Translations under genes and position numbers: made by a program
Source: Roseicyclus sp.
GTDB taxonomy: Bacteria > Pseudomonadota > Alphaproteobacteria > Rhodobacterales > Rhodobacteraceae
NCBI RefSeq assembly: GCF_018402035.1
Contig: NZ_JAGYJN010000003.1
Coordinates: 62,001 to 126,000, forward strand
DNA length: 64,000 nt
Direction: 5' to 3'
Notes under the pieces: generated by a model
What the model was told of the DNA's origin: nothing
The model's database searches: none
The model's input: only the letters and a program-made list of their open reading frames with translations
In this document: positions 1 to 10,510 of the stretch, in pieces
Layout of the letters: every line of letters starts with the position of its first letter
Position numbering within the stretch: the first letter of the stretch is position 1

Positions 1-2
1 GG

Positions 3-1768
<1,766 letters not shown>

Positions 1769-1823
1769 TCGATGTTCGATTCCTTTGGACGATATGGAAA
1801 AGTTAGCCTCCGGCATGGTTGAG

Positions 1824-1841
1824 TGTCAATTAAAACTTACA
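1824..1841. promoter_or_regulatory. PpsR/CrtJ operator (TGT-N12-ACA), bchF-proximal
   Basis: Reads TGTCAATTAAAACTTACA, an exact TGT-N12-ACA match to the known PpsR/CrtJ operator. It lies 55 bases upstream of the bchF ATG, where a repressor would block bchF-bchN transcription. The partner site is at 1967-1984, giving a distant pair of the kind PpsR tetramers are known to bridge in Rhodobacter. The match is seen directly; binding is inferred. Confidence 0.8.
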
Positions 1842-1966
1842 CATTAACTGTCTGGTGAGGCGAAGTATTTGGGAGCTGGGCACCCAGAGAAACCAGCGGA
1901 AAATGCGTGATTTTCTGAGGAAAGATTCCAAAACTTCGGCGGGCGGGCGCCTTGAAACACCCCACG

Positions 1967-1984
1967 TGTCAATTTACTTTGACA
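1967..1984. promoter_or_regulatory. PpsR/CrtJ operator (TGTC-N10-GACA), ppaA-proximal
   Basis: Reads TGTCAATTTACTTTGACA, a perfect fit to the extended TGTC-N10-GACA form of the PpsR/CrtJ operator. It lies 102 bases before the ppaA start and 126 bases from the bchF-side site. The position suggests that PpsR represses bchF and possibly also its own regulatory gene pair ppaA-ppsR. Confidence 0.83.
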
Positions 1985-2085
1985 GAATAGGAAGAATGCG
2001 CGACACTTACTTAAGGCCAACTTGCTCCTGACCAACGTCGATGCCGACGGACATATTTGGGCGGTGGCGCAATCGGTGACATCAA

Positions 2086-2913
2086 ATGCATAACGAACGG
2101 CACAGCAAAGCGGCGGGCCGACAAGCCATCGAGGCTGCCGAGATTGCGCGCCTTGCGCAGCGCGCCATCGCCGTTCTTGCGGCTGACAGGCCGGGGCGGT
2201 CTGATGGGCTAAAGCTACGGCTGATGCAGCTTTGCGATGCGTTCATCGCGCCCGAGGAAGAGCGCCGCCACGACATGCTGATGCGGCTGCGCCAAGATGG
2301 CGTAAGAGCAACCGAGATCATCGATCATATCGTACCTGCCGTGGCACAAGAGATGGGCGAGCGTTGGGGCACCGATGCGATCAGCTTTGCCGATGTCACG
2401 ATTGGTGCCGCGCGCTTGCAAGAAACAGTGCGCGGTTTGGGCTGGCATGACACCGGGCGCAGCGCGGCCCATACCGATGCGCCAACGATCCTTGTGATCA
2501 TTCCGCGCGGCGAGCATCATACGCTTGGTGCCTTTGTCTTGGCCGATCAATTGCGGCGACGCGGCTACCGGGTCGATGTGGCGGTTGATCGTCACCCCAG
2601 ACAGATCCACGAGATGCTGAGGCGCAAGCCCTATCGCATGGTTGGGATTACGGTTTCAGGGCGCAGAACACTTGCATCGGCAAAAGAATTGGTGGACATA
2701 ATTCACCTTACTGTAGCGCGTGTGACCCCGATCGTGATTGGGGGGGCTATCCTCGACAAGGGGTTAGATGTGCTTGCGCTTAGCGGTGCGGATCATACTG
2801 CCCGTGACGCCGTATCGGCACTGCGGCGGTGTGGATTGAATGCGGTGGTATCCCCCGAGGGGCCGCTGCAAGAATTGGAAGGCTTGGCCGGCGAACTGTT
2901 GGATCGGCTCTAG
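2086..2913 (+). CDS. ppaA: PpaA/AerR, cobalamin-binding antirepressor of photosynthesis genes
   Basis: A 275-residue regulator of the AerR/PpaA family. Known members bind a cobalamin and modulate the PpsR/CrtJ repressor in response to light or oxygen. The middle of the protein carries RGEHHTLGAFVLAD (residues 141-154). His145 lies where the AerR cobalamin-ligating histidine is expected, although I could not align it against reference sequences. The remainder resembles a B12-binding fold (segments VGITVSGRR and PIVIGGAIL). It lies immediately upstream of ppsR, with the stop only a few bases before the next start, the conserved order in purple bacteria. An operator lies upstream at 1967. Confidence 0.93.
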   Translation: MHNERHSKAAGRQAIEAAEIARLAQRAIAVLAADRPGRSDGLKLRLMQLCDAFIAPEEERRHDMLMRLRQDGVRATEIIDHIVPAVAQEMGERWGTDAISFADVTIGAARLQETVRGLGWHDTGRSAAHTDAPTILVIIPRGEHHTLGAFVLADQLRRRGYRVDVAVDRHPRQIHEMLRRKPYRMVGITVSGRRTLASAKELVDIIHLTVARVTPIVIGGAILDKGLDVLALSGADHTARDAVSALRRCGLNAVVSPEGPLQELEGLAGELLDRL

Positions 2914-2917
2914 GGAT

Positions 2918-4378
2918 ATGGATCGTATGAACACGCGCGGATCAGATTTCTGGGATCAGCCGTCGGCACCGACCATCGGGCCGGAGCAGTTCAATGAGAT
3001 CGTCACCACAGCAGCCGATCTTGCCTTGGTTCTTGACACCGAGGGCACCGTTAAATCCGTAATCGTGAACCCGCTCAACCCCACCTTGGGGCGGCTCGAC
3101 CATTGGAAAGATCGCGATATCCGCGAGTTCATGGCCGAAGACAGCCTGTCCAAGCTTGAAGCGCAGCTTGACGCGCATCGCGAAGGCAAGAAGATGGCCG
3201 TCGATGCCATCGAGGTGAACCATTTCGACAATGCGAATTGGGAATTCCCGATCCGCTACACGGTCCACAAGACCAGCAATCCCGATATCATCTTGATGCT
3301 GGGCCGCGACCTGCGCCCTATCGCCGAATTGCAGCATCGGCTGGTCAAGGCGCAGCTTGCGCTTGAGAAAGATTATGAGACGCATCGCGACTACGAGACA
3401 CGCTATCGCGTGATCATGGAGGCGGTGCGCGATGCGATGGTCTTGGTCGATGTCGCCTCGGGGCGGATCGTCGATCTGAACTCGGCCGCCGCACAGATGC
3501 TTGGTGCCGAGATTGATACGCTGACCGGCAGTGCCTTTACCCAAGAATTCGACGGTCGCCGCCGGGGCGAGTTCATCGAGGGACTTGTGCTTGCCTCGGG
3601 CGATGGGACGGGTGGCCCGGTCACGGCGACCACGCGGCGCGGCAAGATCGATGTTTCGCTGCACCCCATCGTGTTCCGCGCGGCGGGCGACAAATCGCTT
3701 TTGTGCCGAATCGAGTCGGCCAAATCGCAAGAGACCGTAGCGGTTGAGCTATCCAACACCTTGGCGCAGCTTTACCGCGAAGGGCCGGATGCCATCGTCA
3801 TCACCGATGCCCATGGCACGATCCGTTCGGCCAATGATGCGTTCTTGAACCTGACCGATGCAGGTTCGCTTGCTGATGTGCGCGGGCGGTCTTTGGCCGA
3901 GTTCCTTGCGCGCGCCAGTGTCGATTTGAAGGTATTGACCGACAATGCCGCGCGGTCGGGCAAGATGCGGATCTATGCCACAAGGCTTGAGGGGGCTTAC
4001 GGCTCGCAGCTTTCGGTCGAGATGTCGGCAACCCATCTGAGCGCGGCTGGTGCGACAGGTTTTGCCTTCGTGATCCGCGACACCTCGCGGATGGAAGTTG
4101 TGCGCGAGCCAAGCGCCTCGGCGATGCCGGGAACCGGAACGGTGTCGGACGACGCGATGCGCAATGTGATGGATCTGGTGGGCTCTGCCCCGCTAAAGGA
4201 TATCGTGGCGGCAACCACCGATGTGGTCGAGAAGATGTGCATCGAAACGGCGGTCGAATTGACCGACAACAACCGTGTCGCCGCCGCCGAGATGCTGGGC
4301 CTGTCGCGGCAATCGCTTTACGTGAAGCTGCGCAAATACGGGCTGCTCAGCCGATCCGACCGCAGCACCGAGAACTGA
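2918..4378 (+). CDS. ppsR: PpsR/CrtJ, redox-responsive repressor of photosynthesis genes
   Basis: A 486-residue transcriptional repressor with PAS domains (roughly residues 30-130, 160-260 and 285-390) and a C-terminal Fis-type helix-turn-helix (about 444-478; ELTDNNRVAAAEMLGLSRQS). Known PpsR/CrtJ proteins repress bch, crt and puc genes aerobically by binding TGT-N12-ACA, and they sense redox partly through two cysteines. This protein has exactly two, Cys263 (KSLLCRIES) and Cys441 (EKMCIETA), in the expected positions: the end of the middle PAS region and the start of the HTH. The start MDRMNTRG at 2918 was chosen because the upstream in-frame residues overlap ppaA and look non-native; 2927 is an alternative. 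Seven matching operators lie in this window. Confidence 0.95.
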   Translation: MDRMNTRGSDFWDQPSAPTIGPEQFNEIVTTAADLALVLDTEGTVKSVIVNPLNPTLGRLDHWKDRDIREFMAEDSLSKLEAQLDAHREGKKMAVDAIEVNHFDNANWEFPIRYTVHKTSNPDIILMLGRDLRPIAELQHRLVKAQLALEKDYETHRDYETRYRVIMEAVRDAMVLVDVASGRIVDLNSAAAQMLGAEIDTLTGSAFTQEFDGRRRGEFIEGLVLASGDGTGGPVTATTRRGKIDVSLHPIVFRAAGDKSLLCRIESAKSQETVAVELSNTLAQLYREGPDAIVITDAHGTIRSANDAFLNLTDAGSLADVRGRSLAEFLARASVDLKVLTDNAARSGKMRIYATRLEGAYGSQLSVEMSATHLSAAGATGFAFVIRDTSRMEVVREPSASAMPGTGTVSDDAMRNVMDLVGSAPLKDIVAATTDVVEKMCIETAVELTDNNRVAAAEMLGLSRQSLYVKLRKYGLLSRSDRSTEN

Positions 4379-4468
4379 TCACCCCTTTTGACCGCTGATG
4401 CGCGCGCCCTGATCTTGGGGCATCTTCGGCATGCGTAAAGACCTGTTTACACTTGCCGACTCGTAAAC

Positions 4469-4486
4469 TGTCAGGCTATGTTTACA
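4469..4486. promoter_or_regulatory. PpsR/CrtJ operator (TGT-N12-ACA) at bchG start
   Basis: Reads TGTCAGGCTATGTTTACA and ends three bases before the preferred bchG start at 4490. A repressor here would cover the translation start region or a very short leader. The 10-base word GTTTACACTT occurs at 4445 and again at 4480, the second copy overlapping this operator. Confidence 0.75.
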
Positions 4487-4489
4487 CTT

Positions 4490-5413
4490 ATGAGTGTAAC
4501 GACCGACCTCAACCCTGCCTCTGCTGATCGTCGCTTGCCCGAAACACGGGCGGTGCTGACATTGCTGAAACCGATCACATGGTTTCCGCCAATGTGGGCC
4601 TATCTTTGCGGTGCCGTCTCGGCGGGGGTTGCGCCATCGGGGCATTGGTTGGCGGTGATCCTTGGGGTCATTCTTGCCGGGCCGATCGTGTGCGGCATGA
4701 GCCAAGCGGCAAATGATTGGTGCGACCGCCATGTCGACGCGATCAACGAACCGCATCGCCCGATCCCTTCGGGGCGTATTCCGGGGCGTTGGGGGCTTTG
4801 GATCGCGATCATCATGTCGGTGGCTGCCGCCATCATCGGGCTGGCGCTTGGGCCTTGGGGCTTTGGCGCGACGCTGCTGGCCATTGCGGCGGCTTGGGCC
4901 TATTCGGCGGAACCCGTCCGGCTCAAGCGCTCAGGCTGGTGGGGGCCGGGGCTGGTGGGGCTTTCCTATGAAACCCTGCCTTGGTTCACGGGTGCCGCCG
5001 TCTTGTCGATGGGCGCGCCTAGCTGGCCGGTGATCATCGTGGCGCTGCTTTACGGCATTGGCGCGCATGGGATCATGACGCTCAACGACTTCAAAGCGCT
5101 GGAGGGGGACCGCCAGATGGGCGTGAATTCCCTGCCCGTGACACTTGGCCCCGAACGCGCGGCAAGGCTTGCCTGCATCGTGATGGCCGTGCCGCAGGTG
5201 TTCGTCTTCGCCCTGCTCTTCTTTGTTTGGGACCGGCCCCTTCACGGGCTGGCCATCGCCATGTCACTGATCGCCCAAGCCTATGCGATGCAAGTTCTGC
5301 TGCGCGATCCGAAGGGCCGCGCGCCTTGGTATAACGGCGTGGGTGTCACGCTTTACGTCTCGGGCATGATGGTCACGGCCTTTGCCGTGCGCACGTTAGA
5401 GGCATGGCCATGA
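4490..5413 (+). CDS. bchG: BchG, bacteriochlorophyll synthase (geranylgeranyl transferase)
   Basis: A UbiA-superfamily membrane prenyltransferase that esterifies bacteriochlorophyllide a with geranylgeranyl diphosphate. The 307-residue product has the Asp-rich motif NDWCDRHVDAINEPHRPIPSG and a second motif, NDFKALEGDRQMG, both expected in BchG/ChlG, with several hydrophobic helices around them. The N-terminal core LLKPITWFPPMWAYLCG is typical. I chose the ATG at 4490 (MSVTTDL) over 4478 because the longer form would begin inside the PpsR operator. No clear ribosome-binding site precedes either start, and the 4490 ATG sits in a small palindrome. It is the first gene of bchG-pucC family-bchP-idi. 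Confidence 0.93.
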   Translation: MSVTTDLNPASADRRLPETRAVLTLLKPITWFPPMWAYLCGAVSAGVAPSGHWLAVILGVILAGPIVCGMSQAANDWCDRHVDAINEPHRPIPSGRIPGRWGLWIAIIMSVAAAIIGLALGPWGFGATLLAIAAAWAYSAEPVRLKRSGWWGPGLVGLSYETLPWFTGAAVLSMGAPSWPVIIVALLYGIGAHGIMTLNDFKALEGDRQMGVNSLPVTLGPERAARLACIVMAVPQVFVFALLFFVWDRPLHGLAIAMSLIAQAYAMQVLLRDPKGRAPWYNGVGVTLYVSGMMVTAFAVRTLEAWP

Positions 5414-6702
5414 CGCTCGGCTGGCTTCAGATCATCCGCCTTGGCTTTGTGCAGATGGCGCTTGGGGCCATCGTGGTGCTGACCACCTCGACCTTGAACC
5501 GGCTGATGGTGGTCGAGCTTGCCCTACCGGCCGTTTTACCCGGCGCGCTGGTGGCGCTGCATTACGGGATACAGATCACCCGCCCCCAATGGGGCTATAA
5601 ATCCGACACCGGGGGCAAGCGTACGCGCTGGATCATCGGTGGCATGGCGATCTTGGCCTTTGGCGGACTGGCGGCGGCTTACGGCGTCGTCGTGATGGAG
5701 ACGCAGGCAGCGCTTGGCCTGATCATCTCGATCCTTGCCTATGCCGCCATCGGTGTTGGCGTTGGCGCATCCGGCACCTCGCTTTTGGCGCTATTGGCCA
5801 CATCGACCGCGCCGCGCCGCAGGCCGGCGGCCGCGACGATCACTTGGCTGATGATGATCTTTGGCATCGCGATGACGGCGGGTATCTCGGGCCAGTTCCT
5901 CGACCCCTACACCCCCTTGCGGCTGATGCAGGTGGTGGCGGTCGTCACGTTGGGTGCCTTCGTGCTGACCTGCATCGCCGTGCGCGGGATCGAGGCGCAA
6001 GTCATCGCACAGCCCGTGGCCGAAAGCGCCCCCTTCATGGTTGGGCTGCGCGAGATTTGGGCCGAACCTAAGGCGCGCATGTTCACGCTTTTCGTCTTCC
6101 TCAGCATGACCGCCTATTTCATGCAGGAGTTGATCCTTGAACCCTATTCCGGCCTTGTCTTTGGTTTCACCCCCGGCCAATCCACGACGCTTTCGGGCGC
6201 GCAGAATGGCGGTGTGTTCCTTGGGATGGTTGTCGTCGGCGTGGCAGGCACCGCGCTCAAGCTGTTGAGCTTGCGGGCTTGGGTCGTGATCGGCTGCATC
6301 GGATCGGCGGCGGCGTTGATCGGTGTGTCCGCCTTGGGCCAGATCGGGCCGGGCGCACCCTTGTTGCCCGTGGTCGTCACGCTTGGGTTTTTCAACGGCA
6401 TGTTTGCGGTCGCGGCCATCGGATCGATGATGGCGCTGGCGGGCGAGGGGCGCAATGCGCGTGAAGGCACGCGGATGGGCCTATGGGGTGCCGCGCAAGC
6501 GATTGCCGCCGGTTTCGGCGGGCTCGCCGGTGCGGGCCTTGTCGATCTGGCGCGGCTTGTCACCGATGACGCCACGGCTTTTGGGGCCGTTTTCACATTC
6601 GAGGCGCTTCTTTATCTCGCCGCAGCGCTGATGGCGCTGCGCGTGATAGAGGGCAGGATATCCATGTCGCCACATTCAGGCGCGACCGTACCGGGAGAAT
6701 GA
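5410..6702 (+). CDS. PucC-family membrane transporter-like protein (bch2/orf428 type)
   Basis: A 430-residue major-facilitator-type membrane protein of the PucC/LhaA/Bch2 family, found between bchG and bchP in purple bacteria. Family members have been linked to light-harvesting complex assembly or bacteriochlorophyll handling; the exact role of this paralogue is not established. Start is at the ATG overlapping the bchG stop (ATGA); an ATG two codons earlier is also possible. About twelve hydrophobic helices can be seen, with the family segment VVLTTSTLNRLMVVELALPA near the N-terminus and RPQWGYKSDTGGKRT in the second loop. The assignment to pigment-protein assembly rests on family and position. 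Confidence 0.9.
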   Translation: MTLGWLQIIRLGFVQMALGAIVVLTTSTLNRLMVVELALPAVLPGALVALHYGIQITRPQWGYKSDTGGKRTRWIIGGMAILAFGGLAAAYGVVVMETQAALGLIISILAYAAIGVGVGASGTSLLALLATSTAPRRRPAAATITWLMMIFGIAMTAGISGQFLDPYTPLRLMQVVAVVTLGAFVLTCIAVRGIEAQVIAQPVAESAPFMVGLREIWAEPKARMFTLFVFLSMTAYFMQELILEPYSGLVFGFTPGQSTTLSGAQNGGVFLGMVVVGVAGTALKLLSLRAWVVIGCIGSAAALIGVSALGQIGPGAPLLPVVVTLGFFNGMFAVAAIGSMMALAGEGRNAREGTRMGLWGAAQAIAAGFGGLAGAGLVDLARLVTDDATAFGAVFTFEALLYLAAALMALRVIEGRISMSPHSGATVPGE

Positions 6703-7886
6703 CCATGAAATACGATGTCGTCGTTGTGGGCGGTGGCCCTTCGGGTGCGACCGCCGCCGAAGATCTGGCGCGCTCGGGCCATAAGGTTGCGCTTTTGGAT
6801 CGCGCGGGACGGATCAAACCCTGTGGCGGTGCGATCCCGCCGCGCTTGATCCGCGATTTCCAGATCCCCGATGACCAGCTGGTCGCCAAGATCACGACCG
6901 CGCGGATGATTTCCCCCACCGGGCGGCGCGTCGATATTCCGATCGAGAACGGCTTTGTCGGCATGGTGGATCGCGAACATTTCGACGAATTCCTGCGCGC
7001 GCGCGCCGCCTATGCCGGGGCCGAGCGGCTGACCGGCACCTATACCAAGATCACGCGCGATAAGGATGGCACCCATGTCCATTACCGCGACAAGGCCACG
7101 GGCGAAGATCGCGCCCTGACCACCAAGATGGTGATCGGTGCCGATGGCGCACGCTCTAACGTGGCGCGGACCGAGATCAAGGATGGCGACAAGATCCCCT
7201 ATGTGATCGCCTATCACGAGATCGTCGAGGCCCCCGGCCCGCGTGGCGATTACCATCCCGACCGCTGCGATGTGATCTATGATGGCCGGATCAGCCCCGA
7301 TTTCTACGGCTGGGTTTTCCCGCATGGCAAATCGGCCTCTATCGGCATGGGCAGCTTTCTGAAAGAGGTCGATCTGAAGAAGGCCACCGCCGATCTGCGC
7401 GAGGCAAGCGGTCTGGCCGATTGCAAAACCATCCGCAAAGAGGGCGCGCCGATCCCGCTCAAGCCATTGGACGAATGGGACAATGGGCATGATGTGGTGC
7501 TGGCGGGCGATGCCGCCGGTGTCGTCGCCCCCTCAAGCGGTGAGGGGATCTATTACGCGATGGTCGGCGGGCGCGTCGCCGCGATTGCGGCGGCGACAAA
7601 GCTTCAGACCGGGATGATCAAGGATCTCAAGCTTGCGCGAAAGCTGTTCATGCGCGACCATAAATCGGTCTTTAAGGTGTTGGGCGCGATGCAGGATGCC
7701 TATTACAAATCCGATGAACGGCGCGAGCGTTTCGTCTCGCTCTGCCATGATATCGATGTGCAACGCCTGACGTTCGAGGCCTATATGAACAAGGAATTGG
7801 TCAAGGCCCGCCCCCTTGCCCATATCAAGATCGGGATCAAGAACCTTGCCCATCTGACCGGGCTGGTTTCCCCCACACACGTATGA
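6699..7886 (+). CDS. bchP: BchP, geranylgeranyl-bacteriochlorophyll reductase
   Basis: FAD-dependent reductase that hydrogenates the geranylgeranyl tail of bacteriochlorophyll to phytyl. The 395-residue protein begins with a dinucleotide-binding motif (VVVGGGPSGATAAEDLARSG, about residues 8-27), followed by the family signature RIKPCGGAIPPR. The FAD-contact motif VVLAGDAAGVVAPSSGEGI comes later. The gene overlaps its upstream neighbour and idi by ATGA at both ends, which indicates translational coupling in the bchG operon. Confidence 0.95.
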   Translation: MTMKYDVVVVGGGPSGATAAEDLARSGHKVALLDRAGRIKPCGGAIPPRLIRDFQIPDDQLVAKITTARMISPTGRRVDIPIENGFVGMVDREHFDEFLRARAAYAGAERLTGTYTKITRDKDGTHVHYRDKATGEDRALTTKMVIGADGARSNVARTEIKDGDKIPYVIAYHEIVEAPGPRGDYHPDRCDVIYDGRISPDFYGWVFPHGKSASIGMGSFLKEVDLKKATADLREASGLADCKTIRKEGAPIPLKPLDEWDNGHDVVLAGDAAGVVAPSSGEGIYYAMVGGRVAAIAAATKLQTGMIKDLKLARKLFMRDHKSVFKVLGAMQDAYYKSDERRERFVSLCHDIDVQRLTFEAYMNKELVKARPLAHIKIGIKNLAHLTGLVSPTHV

Positions 7887-8404
7887 CCGAGATGATCCCG
7901 GCCTGGGTGAACGGCGAACTGACCCCCGTCGAAAAGCTGGAGGCCCATATAAAGGGTATCCGGCATAAGGCGATATCTGTCTTCCTGATGCGCGGCGACA
8001 AGGTGCTGCTACAGCGCCGGGCCATGGGCAAGTATCACACGCCGGGGCTATGGGCGAATACCTGCTGCACCCATCCCCATTGGGGCGAGGCCTCGCTTGA
8101 TTGCGCCACGCGGCGCTTGGGGCAAGAGCTTGGCCTAGACGATGTCGCGCTCAGTTTCCGCGATACGGTCGAATACCGCGCCGATGTGGGCGGCGGGCTG
8201 ATTGAGCATGAGGTGGTCGATATCTTTGTCGGTGAATTGGCACACGGGCATGAGCCCGTGCCGAACCCTGATGAGGTGATGGATACAATCTGGACGCCCC
8301 TACATAATCTTATAGAAGATGTTGCGGCAAGGCCCGCTGGCTTTACGCCATGGCTACAGATCTATCTGCGTGACCATGCAGGCGTGATTTTCCAATCAGC
8401 TTGA
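7883..8404 (+). CDS. idi: Idi, isopentenyl-diphosphate delta-isomerase (type I)
   Basis: Interconverts isopentenyl and dimethylallyl diphosphate, feeding geranylgeranyl diphosphate to carotenoids and the bacteriochlorophyll tail. The 173-residue Nudix-fold protein contains WANTCCTHPHWGE with the catalytic cysteine, and a metal-binding His/Glu set typical of type I enzymes (GGLIEHEVVDIFVGE). It overlaps bchP by ATGA and ends 18 bases from the convergent dxs stop. Co-localisation with dxs puts two isoprenoid precursor genes next to the reaction-centre genes. Confidence 0.94.
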   Translation: MTEMIPAWVNGELTPVEKLEAHIKGIRHKAISVFLMRGDKVLLQRRAMGKYHTPGLWANTCCTHPHWGEASLDCATRRLGQELGLDDVALSFRDTVEYRADVGGGLIEHEVVDIFVGELAHGHEPVPNPDEVMDTIWTPLHNLIEDVAARPAGFTPWLQIYLRDHAGVIFQSA

Positions 8405-8422
8405 GGCTTTGGCCCGCACCGT

Positions 8423-10342
8423 TCAGGCGCGGGCTTTTCCTGTCAGCGTCGCAACACCCATCGCATCCAATGCGGCGGCGGCGATATCTTGGGCGGTCAA
8501 CCCGGCATCAGCATACATATCCGCAGGGCTTGCTTGGTCGATGAACCGATCAGGCAGGCAAAGGGTGCGGATCGCGACACCACGATCAAGCTGCCCCGTG
8601 GCCGCCAGATGGTGCAGCACGATGGCCCCAAACCCTAGCATCGCGCCCTGTTCCACCGTGATCAGCGCCGCATGATCCGCTACCAGTTGATCGACCAAAG
8701 CAGTGTCAAGCGGCTTGGCGAAACGGGCATCGGCGATGGTCACGCTCAGACCGCGGGCCTCAAGCGCGCGGGCGGCATCGGTTGCCTCGGCCAAATGCGC
8801 ACCGAAGCTGAGGATCGCGATATCGCGGCCTTGCTGGATGATGCGGCCCTTTCCGATCTCCAACACCTCGCCCACCTCGGGCATCGGTACGCCGGTGCCC
8901 TCGCCGCGCGGATAGCGCAGGGCAATCGGCCCGCTGTCATGGGCGGCGGCGATGGCCATCATATGCACCATCTCGGCCTCATCGGCGCAGGCCATGACCG
9001 TCATATTGGGCAGTGCTGCCAGAAACCCGATGTCAAAGGCACCGGCATGCGTCGGCCCATCGGCACCCACCAACCCCGCGCGGTCGATCATGAATCGCAC
9101 GGGCAGGTTTTGCAGCGCCACATCATGGACGACCTGATCATAGCCGCGTTGAAGGAAGCTTGAGTAAATCGCGCAGAAGGGCCGCATGCCCCCCGCCGCC
9201 ATCCCGGCGGCAAAGGTCACGGCGTGCTGCTCGGCAATTCCCACATCGAACACGCGGCCCGGCATCGCCTTTTGCAAGATGTTCAACCCCGTGCCGCCGG
9301 GCATGGCGGCGGTGATCCCGACAATGCGGCTATCCCCCTCGGCATGGCGCTTGAGGCATTCGCCAAAGACATTCGTATAAGCGGGCGCATTGGGGGTGGA
9401 TTTCTTTTGCACACCCGTGGCGACGTCGAACTTGTTCACACCGTGATAGCAATCATCCGACCGCTCGGCGGGGGCATAGCCCTTGCCCTTGACGGTGACG
9501 GCATGGATCAGCACCGGCCCCGTTGCGCGCGCCTTGGCGCCGCGCAGCACGTTCAAAAGCTCGGCCATGTTATGACCGTCGACCGGGCCGATATAGGTAA
9601 AGCCCAGATGCTCGAACAATGTCGCGGATTTCTGGTGGCCGGTCACCAATTCGCGCGCCCGTTCCGCGCCTTGGCGCAGCGGTTCGGGCAGATGGGCGGC
9701 AACGCCATCGGCGATATCCTTGAGCGCCGCCAAGGGCGAGTTCTTGGCAAGCCCCGCCAAATAGCTTGACATCGCCCCCGTCGGCGGCGCGATAGACATG
9801 TCGTTGTCGTTCAGGATCACGAACAAGCGCCGTCCGATATGACCCGCATTGTTCAGCGCCTCATAGGCCATGCCGGCGCTGATCGAACCGTCGCCGATCA
9901 CGGCAATCGCGTCACCTGTCGCCTGCCCCATCTCGCGCGCCATGGCGAAACCAAGGGCTGCCGAAATACTTGTAGAAGAATGCGCCGCGCCGAAGGGGTC
10001 GTAATCGGATTCCGCGCGCTTCGTGAAGCCCGACAGCCCATCCTTTTGGCGCAGCGTGCGAATACGGTCGCGGCGGCCGGTCACGATCTTGTGGGGGTAG
10101 CATTGGTGGCCCACATCCCAAACCAGCTTGTCATAGGGCGTGTTGAACACCGCATGGATCGCCACGGTCAACTCGACCACACCCAGCGATGATCCCAAAT
10201 GGCCGCCCGTCTCGGAAACGGCCGAGATCGTCTCGGCCCGCAACTCATCGGCGCATTGTTTCAGCTCGTGGTCAGTCAACCGGCGCAAATCGGCGGGGTA
10301 GGTGACACGGTCGAGAACGGGGGTATGGGGTCTATCGGTCAT
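8423..10342 (-). CDS. dxs: Dxs, 1-deoxy-D-xylulose-5-phosphate synthase
   Basis: Thiamine-diphosphate enzyme that condenses pyruvate and glyceraldehyde 3-phosphate, the first step of the MEP isoprenoid pathway. The 639-residue length is normal. Visible signatures are the ThDP-binding region [18 protein letters not shown], the segment [12 protein letters not shown], and the transketolase-like middle domain with [18 protein letters not shown]. It lies downstream of pufC on the same strand, separated by a strong hairpin at 10452-10479, so it could receive some puf read-through or have its own promoter. Many bacteria carry more than one dxs; this copy is tied to photosynthesis by position. Confidence 0.95.
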   Translation of the reverse strand: MTDRPHTPVLDRVTYPADLRRLTDHELKQCADELRAETISAVSETGGHLGSSLGVVELTVAIHAVFNTPYDKLVWDVGHQCYPHKIVTGRRDRIRTLRQKDGLSGFTKRAESDYDPFGAAHSSTSISAALGFAMAREMGQATGDAIAVIGDGSISAGMAYEALNNAGHIGRRLFVILNDNDMSIAPPTGAMSSYLAGLAKNSPLAALKDIADGVAAHLPEPLRQGAERARELVTGHQKSATLFEHLGFTYIGPVDGHNMAELLNVLRGAKARATGPVLIHAVTVKGKGYAPAERSDDCYHGVNKFDVATGVQKKSTPNAPAYTNVFGECLKRHAEGDSRIVGITAAMPGGTGLNILQKAMPGRVFDVGIAEQHAVTFAAGMAAGGMRPFCAIYSSFLQRGYDQVVHDVALQNLPVRFMIDRAGLVGADGPTHAGAFDIGFLAALPNMTVMACADEAEMVHMMAIAAAHDSGPIALRYPRGEGTGVPMPEVGEVLEIGKGRIIQQGRDIAILSFGAHLAEATDAARALEARGLSVTIADARFAKPLDTALVDQLVADHAALITVEQGAMLGFGAIVLHHLAATGQLDRGVAIRTLCLPDRFIDQASPADMYADAGLTAQDIAAAALDAMGVATLTGKARA

Positions 10343-10451
10343 TTTGCTGGTCCTCCCGAACCGGCGGTGGAGAGACGAAAAAACCGCTGGCAGGGTCTGA
10401 ACCTGCCCGCGGCTAAAGGCACCTCACGAAGGGACGTAAGGGTCAGGTGAA

Positions 10452-10479
10452 ACCGGGGGCGAGGCTGGCCGCCCCCGGT
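10452..10479 (-). terminator. GC-rich hairpin downstream of pufC
   Basis: A perfect 10-bp stem (ACCGGGGGCG / CGCCCCCGGT) with an 8-base loop, 31 bases after the pufC stop and 109 bases before dxs. On the leftward transcript only a short T run (TTTC) follows, so it may act as a partial terminator and as a 3' stabiliser of puf mRNA, as known for puf operons. Confidence 0.7.
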
Positions 10480-10510
10480 CGCATTCGATATGGGCCGCGG
10501 CCCGCATGGC

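Larger units (their letters stand above)
1769..2085. promoter_or_regulatory. Divergent bchF / ppaA control region
   Basis: A gene-free stretch of about 317 bases between leftward bchF and rightward ppaA. It is visibly AT-richer than the flanking genes and contains two PpsR-type palindromes, at 1824-1841 and 1967-1984. An open frame at 1844-2035 on the minus strand has no recognisable product and is not called. The region should hold the promoters for bchFN and for ppaA-ppsR. I could not assign -10/-35 boxes with confidence. Confidence 0.7.

Noticed and set aside
1844..2035. 63-codon minus-strand frame in the bchF/ppaA gap
   Set aside because: Overlaps a PpsR operator region, no ribosome-binding site seen and no recognisable product.
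4445..4468. GTTTAC...GTAAAC inverted repeat upstream of bchG as a PpsR operator
   Set aside because: Half-site is GTTTAC with 12-base spacing but it lacks the TGT-N12-ACA layout; the operator at 4469 fits better.
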